Shown here: positions 58,332 through 64,000 of the stretch, piece after piece
Layout: the number at the start of each line of letters is the position of its first letter
Numbering within the stretch: position 1 is the stretch's first letter
Source of the DNA: Pseudoalteromonas espejiana DSM 9414
GTDB lineage: Bacteria > Pseudomonadota > Gammaproteobacteria > Enterobacterales > Alteromonadaceae
DNA length: 64,000 bases
Direction of reading: 5' to 3'
NCBI RefSeq assembly: GCF_002221525.1
Contig: NZ_CP011028.1
Coordinates: 2,677,001 to 2,741,000, forward strand
Program-made: the position numbers and the translations under genes
The notes under the pieces: model-generated
The model's database searches: none
Told to the model about the DNA's origin: nothing
What the model saw: the letters and a program-made list of their open reading frames with translations, nothing else

Positions 58332-59661
58332 GATAGTCTACCTTGCCGTTGCTAAGCCTAGGGATAGTTTGCAAGTAAATGACACTAATTAAACGACTGT
58401 GACATTTGAGCTTGTCGGCGAGCATTTTTTTTACATCAACATCCGTGCGTTCAGTGACATATACATTAAACGCATCTTCACTTCCTGTACAAATAACTTC
58501 TGATGCAAGCTCTGTGCTGATCCAGGCTTGTACTTCATCAAGATTAATACGCTTACCCGTAAGTTTACAAATACGTTTAGAGCGCCCTACTATTTGATAA
58601 AAACCATTCTCTAGACGCTGTGCAATATCACCTGTTTTTAAGGGTAAATTTTGCGTGAATGTATTCAGTTCAGCCACAGAGGTGGCATAACCCCCAAATA
58701 CGTTATCGCCAACCACACACAACTCTCCAGGCGTATTACAGGCAGTAATTTCTTGCTCAACTCCATCAATGAGAGACAACTTTGTATTGGGAATAGCTTG
58801 ACCTATTACCCCTGTATTTTCAGTAAAATTCTCGGCGGGCAAATAAGCAATTCGTGCAGTGGCTTCTGTTTGTCCATACATAGTATAAAACTCGACATCA
58901 GTAGCCTCTGTGAAATTAGCAAGGGTTTGCCACTGTTTCTCAAGCAGCTTTCCACCAGCTTGCGCCATGTAGCGAATTTGCTGTAAAGGTAGTTTGTCTA
59001 AACCCAGTCGCACCAACAACTGAAAACTAAATGGCACACCGTAAAAGCTATTTACTTTAAATTTTTGGAACTGCTGCCAAAAACTTGCTGACATTGGGCT
59101 CTCATTTTGTATAACTATCGAGGCGCCACACGCCAAGTGACTGTGCAAAATAGACAACCCGAATGAATATGAAAGCGGCAAAAATGTCATTGTTACATCG
59201 CTACTTTTTATCGGTAAAAACTCACAGATTGAAGCACAATTAGCCGCAATATTTGCTTTACTTAACTTCACCAGCTTTGGCGAACCAGTTGAACCGCTGG
59301 TAGATAAAAGCACACTGAGTTCAGCTGCAAGTTTATGTTTTATCTTGCTAAATGGCTGAATAGTTTGCTCTATAATTATAGAGTTAACTTGATAATGTTC
59401 GTATAAAACGTGTTTTTCGGTGTCACTTAATGATGGGTCAATTAAAAGGATAGCATGTTGCGTTCTTAATAATGCTAAATAATAAACTATAAAATTAAGT
59501 GAAGAATTTGCAACAAGAGCGATTAATTCGCGCTCAATTGGTAATACACTTTGGACACTGCTTACTTGCTGTTCAAGTTCTATGTAATCAATTGACTGAG
59601 TACCATAAAAAAGCCGTCCTTGAGAATTTTTTGCTGTTAGTTGCCAGAACATTCCAGCCAT
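58318..59661 (-). CDS. AMP-forming acyl ligase (ANL superfamily)
   Basis: 447 residues. P-loop LLSTSGSTGSPKLVKLS, A5 motif FYTMYGQTEATAR, LKTGDIAQ and the hinge region (IVGRSKRICKLTGKRIN), then a C-terminal Lys in RLSNGKVDY. Such enzymes adenylate a carboxylic acid and load it on CoA or a carrier protein; the ACP two genes upstream is the likely acceptor. The substrate cannot be read from sequence. Confidence 0.9.
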   Translation of the reverse strand: MAGMFWQLTAKNSQGRLFYGTQSIDYIELEQQVSSVQSVLPIERELIALVANSSLNFIVYYLALLRTQHAILLIDPSLSDTEKHVLYEHYQVNSIIIEQTIQPFSKIKHKLAAELSVLLSTSGSTGSPKLVKLSKANIAANCASICEFLPIKSSDVTMTFLPLSYSFGLSILHSHLACGASIVIQNESPMSASFWQQFQKFKVNSFYGVPFSFQLLVRLGLDKLPLQQIRYMAQAGGKLLEKQWQTLANFTEATDVEFYTMYGQTEATARIAYLPAENFTENTGVIGQAIPNTKLSLIDGVEQEITACNTPGELCVVGDNVFGGYATSVAELNTFTQNLPLKTGDIAQRLENGFYQIVGRSKRICKLTGKRINLDEVQAWISTELASEVICTGSEDAFNVYVTERTDVDVKKMLADKLKCHSRLISVIYLQTIPRLSNGKVDYHALN

Positions 59662-59662
59662 A

Positions 59663-60409
59663 TTACAACCTTAATCCGCCATCAACCGCAATTGTTTGAC
59701 CCGTAATATAAGCCGCTTGACTGCTTAACAAAAATGCCGCTACATTAGCGATATCTTCACCTTCTCCTAAACGTTTAAGTGCGGTACGTTGACTGAGTTG
59801 CTGTTTCTTTGCATCATCAAAATGAGCGGTTAACGGTGTTGCTATAACCCCTGGAGCTAAAGCATTTACACGAATATTATAACTTCCTAGTTCCTGCGCT
59901 AAACTTGTCACTAACCCTTTAATAGCGGCTTTCATACTTGCATAGACAACTTGACCGCTACTACCTTGCTCTGCAACAACTGAACTAACTAACACGATAC
60001 TACCGCACTTTTTACGAAGCATCAGTTTACTAGCGCCTTGACAAAGTAATAGAGCTGCTTTTAAATGTATTTGATATTGTTGATCAATCTGCACATCACG
60101 GCTCATCATCAAAGGAGCTTCAAGCATGTCACCAGCACAATGCACGACCCCTTCAAGATTAATCTTCTGCTGAGAAATAGAACTAAACAGTTGTTTTATA
60201 TCTGCACTATCACCTAAATCAGTAATCTCTGTGAGTATATTTGCCATGGGATAACTTAATAGTAATTGCTCGCGCGCCATGTTTAATTTTTCAGCATTTC
60301 GAGCAACCAAAATCACAGCTTTGTGTTGCGCCACAAGGTTACTCGCAGTGGCATACCCTATGCCGCTGTTAGCACCTGTGATCAACGTATAAGTTGCGGT
60401 CTTATTCAA
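59663..60409 (-). CDS. Short-chain dehydrogenase/reductase (FabG-like)
   Basis: 248 residues. Cofactor motif TGANSGIGYATA, NAG-equivalent VVHCAGDM, catalytic Ser in VSSVVAEQ and YASMK (Y156, K160), and the C-terminal GQTIAVDGGLRL of FabG-type reductases. The likely role is reduction of a 3-keto acyl group on the neighbouring ACP. TTG start at 60409 after CGGAG; eight-base overlap with the ACP gene. Confidence 0.92.
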   Translation of the reverse strand: MNKTATYTLITGANSGIGYATASNLVAQHKAVILVARNAEKLNMAREQLLLSYPMANILTEITDLGDSADIKQLFSSISQQKINLEGVVHCAGDMLEAPLMMSRDVQIDQQYQIHLKAALLLCQGASKLMLRKKCGSIVLVSSVVAEQGSSGQVVYASMKAAIKGLVTSLAQELGSYNIRVNALAPGVIATPLTAHFDDAKKQQLSQRTALKRLGEGEDIANVAAFLLSSQAAYITGQTIAVDGGLRL

Positions 60410-60641
60410 ATGACACTCCGTACTTAGCTAAGATTTTCTGGGCTTTTAAAAATGAGCTCATATCTATAATATCATCCGTATCAAGCATAATATCAAATTC
60501 GCCTTCGAGCTCTGCAATCAACATCATATGGCTCATTGAATCCCATTTAGGATGCTCAGAATAACTAAGTTCATTGCACACCTCTTCTGGTGTGATCTCT
60601 AATACGTTAACAAATGCAGTGGTGAGCTTTTCTAATGACAC
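60402..60641 (-). CDS. Acyl carrier protein
   Basis: 79 residues, acidic, with phosphopantetheine attachment Ser35 in PKWDSMSHMMLIAELE. Distinct from the housekeeping AcpP (its motif is not DSLD). GTG start at 60641 after GAGG. It lies between pseH and the SDR, so it is probably dedicated to this cassette. Confidence 0.92.
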   Translation of the reverse strand: MSLEKLTTAFVNVLEITPEEVCNELSYSEHPKWDSMSHMMLIAELEGEFDIMLDTDDIIDMSSFLKAQKILAKYGVSFE

Positions 60642-60642
60642 A

Positions 60643-61191
60643 TTAACCTCGATTTAAAAAGTGCTTTATTTTAGTTGTTGCTTGCTCAAACTCTGATTGG
60701 TTGAGTGAAATGCTGAGCATATGATTATCACTTGGGTGTTCTTTGAGCTGATAGCCAAGTTGTTGATTATAGCGAATTGCAGCCTGATTCTCCCGCCTTA
60801 CTTCTGAGTGTAAATATAACATATTCAAATCATTAAACGCATAATCCAGCATAACTAAAGACGGCGCAAAGGCCACTATATTATTTAGGTATTGTGTATC
60901 AGAAATATAAATACCAATACTCGCCGACTCGGCAATTTCAAGGTTGTGCTCTGCGTGAATATTAATTACACCAATTGCTGTGGCTTTATAATGAATAATA
61001 AAGTGCTGCTGCTTATCATCTACAAGCATCGAATTAAACCATTGTTGATGATGCTGCCACTCTATAGCACCCCTATTCTTCATTTGGGTTCGAACATGCT
61101 CAAGGTTTCGCCATTGCCAAACGCGCTCACAATCACTTTCTTTAACTTCCCTTAGCTGTACCGCATAACTTGCTAATCGAGAAAGACGCAC
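60643..61191 (-). CDS. pseH: UDP-4-amino-sugar N-acetyltransferase PseH (GNAT)
   Basis: 182 residues, GNAT fold: LREVKESDCERVWQWRNLEH at the start, QWFNSML and the terminal LHSEVRRENQAAIRYNQQLG acetyl-CoA segment. Third step of pseudaminic acid synthesis, acetylating the 4-amino group. GTG start at 61191 after AGGAG. A neighbouring ACP raises the chance that the acyl donor differs from acetyl-CoA; this is inference. Confidence 0.88.
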   Translation of the reverse strand: MRLSRLASYAVQLREVKESDCERVWQWRNLEHVRTQMKNRGAIEWQHHQQWFNSMLVDDKQQHFIIHYKATAIGVINIHAEHNLEIAESASIGIYISDTQYLNNIVAFAPSLVMLDYAFNDLNMLYLHSEVRRENQAAIRYNQQLGYQLKEHPSDNHMLSISLNQSEFEQATTKIKHFLNRG

Positions 61192-61192
61192 G

Positions 61193-61933
61193 TTATTCTC
61201 CTAACTTTTTTTGTTTTACATCTTGATTGAGTAAAGCTATTTCAGGGTGGTGTTTTAAAAAATCTAAAATATCAATGTACTTAGCTACGCTAATATCTCT
61301 GGGATAAGCCGTCACTAATTGTGTAAACATCTGCAAATCTCTTGGCTCATCAATACATAATCGCGTATAGCCTTGATAATCACATGGTGCTTTATATTGA
61401 CTAACTTTAAATTGCTTTGGATGCTGATACAAATAAGGCGTTACATGCTCTTTTTGATAATCTTCCACAGCATTTTTTGCAGCCATTTTTAACGCCTTAA
61501 CCGACATTATCTCTGCATCAAAACCACGGATATGCTCGCCGATGTACAGGCTCGAATAATCGTCGCCTCGCTCAAGATGATAAGCGATTAATTGATCAAC
61601 AAGTTGAGCATCTACTAACGGGCAATCAGCAGTCAAACGTACAATACGATCATCATCATCCAAACCAAGCACCCGCACAACATCAGTAAAGCGTTGCAAC
61701 ACATTAAGCTTACTCCCGCGAAAAACCCTGACTCCTAGTTTTAAACAATGCACAGCAACATCATCGTCATTATTATGATCACTCGTTGCAATTACATGTT
61801 CGGTAATATTTTTTGCCGATTTAAGACGTGTTATATGGTATTGCAACAACGATTGATCATTAACAGTTTGTAGCACTTTTCCTGGTAGCCTTTTGGAATC
61901 ATACCGAGCTTGTGAGCAAGCAATCACTTTCAT
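61193..61933 (-). CDS. Nonulosonate cytidylyltransferase, SpsF-like (probable CMP-pseudaminate synthetase)
   Basis: 246 residues. The start ACSQARYDSKRLPGKVL and RLTADCPLVD fit the SpsF-like cytidylyltransferases rather than the classic NeuA/PseF proteins (which begin with an IPARGGSKR-type loop). It lies between pseI and pseH, which supports activation of the nonulosonic acid with CTP. It overlaps the pseI stop as ATGA. Confidence 0.82.
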   Translation of the reverse strand: MKVIACSQARYDSKRLPGKVLQTVNDQSLLQYHITRLKSAKNITEHVIATSDHNNDDDVAVHCLKLGVRVFRGSKLNVLQRFTDVVRVLGLDDDDRIVRLTADCPLVDAQLVDQLIAYHLERGDDYSSLYIGEHIRGFDAEIMSVKALKMAAKNAVEDYQKEHVTPYLYQHPKQFKVSQYKAPCDYQGYTRLCIDEPRDLQMFTQLVTAYPRDISVAKYIDILDFLKHHPEIALLNQDVKQKKLGE

Positions 61934-63006
61934 TTCTGAACATACTCCAGCTTCATCGCGCTACCTTTATTCAATGCTTTACTAGCAGGCTTACCTAGCA
62001 TTGAGTTTAAATAACGTGGATGTAAACCAAGGCCGGGTCTAACTGAGCGTAAATTTGTTTCAGTAAATAACTCACCCTGTTTAATATCTTGCGCTATATA
62101 CAAAGAACGTCTAAATGCGACATTATCTTGCTCGCTTTTCGCTAAGCGAAAGCTAGGCTCACCAAGCGCATAATACGCTGCAGTTGTTGCATCAACCATC
62201 GCTTTAAAACCACTAGGGTTTAATGAAAACGCAGCATCAACACTTGTTGTATCATCTTCTAATTTAAAATGTTTTTCTATAATACTCGCCCCCAGTGCAA
62301 CTGATGCTATCGCAGCAGTATCGGCTAGGCTATGGTCACTTAAACCAACAGGAAGTGCTAAGTGTTGTTTTAAATAAGCAAGTGTTGATAAATTACAGTC
62401 ATTGATTGGTGTAGGGTAACCGCTGACACAGTGTAAAACTGCCAACTGTTTACCACCAACTTCTTTTACCGCAGTCACAGCTTCTTCAATTTCATCAAGG
62501 GTAGCCATGCCAGTAGACATAATGATTGGCTTACCTGTTTGAGCCGCGTATTGAATCAAACCTATATCTGTAATTTCGAACGAAGCAATTTTATATGCAG
62601 GGCAATTTAAGTCTTCTAACAGATCAATTGCAGTTTTGTCGAATGGCGAAGAAAAAAGTGTAATACCATGTTGCTTTGCTCGTGCGAATAACGCTTCATG
62701 CCAATCCCACGGAGTATGTGCTTCTTCATATAAATCATATAAAGTACGGCCTTTCCAAAGTTTATCTTTAACAACAAACTCTGGCCCATCATGGTTAAGT
62801 GTAATCGTATCTGGGCGGTAAGTTTGTATTTTAATTGCACTTGCCCCCGTTTTAGCAGCAGCATCAATTAATTCAAGTGCTTTATTAATATCGCCACCGT
62901 GATTTCCAGAAAGCTCTGCAATAGTATAAGGCTGACAACCCTCACCAATTTTAATACCATCAATAATGATGCACTTCTGTAACTGCCCAACATCAAATTT
63001 TTTCAT
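61930..63006 (-). CDS. pseI: Pseudaminic acid synthase PseI
   Basis: 358 residues: NeuB-type TIM barrel with YTIAELSGNHGGD, KIQTYRPDTITL, SSPFDKTAIDLLEDLNCPAY, PIIMSTGMATLDEIEEAV and GLSDHSL, then a C-terminal antifreeze-like SAF domain (from about 295). It condenses the 6-deoxy altrose derivative with phosphoenolpyruvate. ATG at 63006. The wording ELSGNHGG favours the pseudaminate over the sialate or legionaminate group. Confidence 0.94.
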   Translation of the reverse strand: MKKFDVGQLQKCIIIDGIKIGEGCQPYTIAELSGNHGGDINKALELIDAAAKTGASAIKIQTYRPDTITLNHDGPEFVVKDKLWKGRTLYDLYEEAHTPWDWHEALFARAKQHGITLFSSPFDKTAIDLLEDLNCPAYKIASFEITDIGLIQYAAQTGKPIIMSTGMATLDEIEEAVTAVKEVGGKQLAVLHCVSGYPTPINDCNLSTLAYLKQHLALPVGLSDHSLADTAAIASVALGASIIEKHFKLEDDTTSVDAAFSLNPSGFKAMVDATTAAYYALGEPSFRLAKSEQDNVAFRRSLYIAQDIKQGELFTETNLRSVRPGLGLHPRYLNSMLGKPASKALNKGSAMKLEYVQK

Positions 63007-63031
63007 TATATTGCTTCGACCATTATTTGAT

Positions 63032-64000
63032 TTAATTTAGCGCTTCAATTATGCGCTCTACTGCCAAACCATCAACTGCCTGCTGGCCAAGTAGTGACAA
63101 CTTTTTCTTCATATCGGCTGATTTAAGCAAAAATAGGGCCTGTTGTCCCACATTAGTTAAGTCAGCGTGCTCATTTCTAAAATCAATGCATTGATAAGCA
63201 CTATTATTTAGTGAAGAGTCTAATGCTTGAGATTGGTTATCAACTAAGACTAAAGCAATTGTTGGTACGCCTAGATACATCAATTCAAACAAGCTCCCCC
63301 CCGCGGACGTAATAGCAATATCAGCTTCACTCATTAATCTAGCTAGATTTGGGTGGTTAATGTGTAATTCAAATTTATCATTTTGCTGTAAACTGTTCAG
63401 CAAAGTCAGCGTTTTTTCTGAACAACCGCTACTTACTGCAACAACGAGCTTTGCAATATCACTGCTAGTAACAAATTGCTTGCACAGCTCTGGAGTCAAC
63501 ATTTTGACATCCGTACCACCTAAACTAATGAAGACACTCTTATCAATAACGCTTTCGCGAGTTCTATGCGATTTAAACTCACTTCTTATTAGCCGATAGG
63601 CTGGCCCTTGTAACACTTTAGAAGCTTTATGGATTGTCTCAACTACATCGCTAGGGTTCACGATTAAATCAAATTCTAATGGATTCAGATATGCACCATC
63701 ATCAAAGAAAACCATTTTTTTTACAGTCAAATTTAACTTACTTAGTGTGTTTTCTGATAGTGCATAATCATCAACAATTAAAATATCGGTACTTGATAGC
63801 ATGGTTACAAGAGCTGCTTCATCTACAACAAACTTTAGATCCACCCCCATATTGGTGAGTTTGCAATGCAATAGAGGAGCTAAATCACGGTAAAAAAGTG
63901 TGACTTCATGCTGTTTGCTAAGCAAAACTTCGATCAACGCGATTTGTCGCATTACATGCCCATAGCCAGTTTTCTGGCTTGCATTGGCATATATTGCTAC
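63032..64000 (-). CDS. pseG: UDP-2,4-diacetamido-2,4,6-trideoxy-altropyranose hydrolase PseG (5' end outside window)
   Basis: Removes UDP to give the sugar used by PseI. 322 residues visible; the frame stays open to the last base, so the first Met inside (63952) is not the start. The visible beginning YANASQKTGYGHVMR carries the conserved His of the GHVMR motif. The C-terminal glycosyltransferase-B-like half shows FISLGGTDVK and ITSAGGSLFELMYLGVPT. First visible gene of the minus-strand pse operon. Confidence 0.93.
   Translation of the reverse strand, partial: VAIYANASQKTGYGHVMRQIALIEVLLSKQHEVTLFYRDLAPLLHCKLTNMGVDLKFVVDEAALVTMLSSTDILIVDDYALSENTLSKLNLTVKKMVFFDDGAYLNPLEFDLIVNPSDVVETIHKASKVLQGPAYRLIRSEFKSHRTRESVIDKSVFISLGGTDVKMLTPELCKQFVTSSDIAKLVVAVSSGCSEKTLTLLNSLQQNDKFELHINHPNLARLMSEADIAITSAGGSLFELMYLGVPTIALVLVDNQSQALDSSLNNSAYQCIDFRNEHADLTNVGQQALFLLKSADMKKKLSLLGQQAVDGLAVERIIEALN

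Overview
The window looks like a chromosomal segment of a marine gammaproteobacterium, most probably Pseudoalteromonas or a close Alteromonadales relative. The reasons are the low GC content, the polar-type flagellar gene order (flrA, flrBC, fliEFGHIJ, fliKLMNOPQR-flhB, flhAFG-fliA-che-mot-par), the adjacent cytochrome c maturation genes, and the style of the proteins. Assignment is from reading alone; no database search was made. No rRNA, tRNA, CRISPR array or insertion sequence was seen.

Layout. (1) 1-9120: the end of a secreted-type metallophosphoesterase/LamG protein cut by the window edge; tyrosine catabolism genes hpd and fahA; the proline transporter putP (opposite strand); an EAL-HDOD regulator; and mlaA. 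(2) 9130-16104, minus strand: the complete ccmABCDEFGHI operon for c-type cytochrome maturation. (3) 16218-18867, plus strand: a second FliK-like protein paired with a free-standing FlhB C-terminal domain. (4) 18914-33005, minus strand: one long operon flhA-flhF-flhG-fliA-cheY-cheZ-cheA-cheB-motC-motD-parC-parP-cheW-DUF2802, joining export gate, polar placement, late sigma factor, stator and the polar chemotaxis array. (5) 33141-46450, minus strand: basal body, C-ring and export genes in two transcription units (fliEFGHIJ and fliK-flhB). (6) 46625-51534: the regulators FlrC, FlrB and FlrA, interrupted by a plus-strand tag gene. (7) 51684-53791: an AT-rich metallo-beta-lactamase-fold gene and a short flagellin. 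(8) 54001-64000: a nonulosonic (pseudaminic) acid locus. pseB-pseC lie on the plus strand, converging on a minus-strand operon pseG-pseI-cytidylyltransferase-pseH-ACP-SDR-AMP ligase-LuxE-like-LuxC-like.

Regulation visible in the sequence. Five sites with the GG/GC spacing of sigma-54 promoters lie directly upstream of flrB, fliE, fliK, flhA and pseB. This fits a hierarchy in which FlrA drives flrBC and flhA, and FlrA or FlrC drives the structural genes, fliA (inside the flhA operon) and flagellin glycosylation. The pseB site is the most informative, because it ties sugar synthesis to flagellar assembly.

Most unusual content. A five-gene acyl-carrier/acyl-reductase cassette is embedded in the pseudaminic acid operon. 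A zinc-hydrolase-like gene resembling the metallo-beta-lactamase part of CMP-sialate hydroxylases sits next to flagellin. flaG, fliD and fliS are absent from beside flagellin, where relatives usually keep them. CheA carries a three-copy acidic motif in the linker where the polar array protein ParP may bind.
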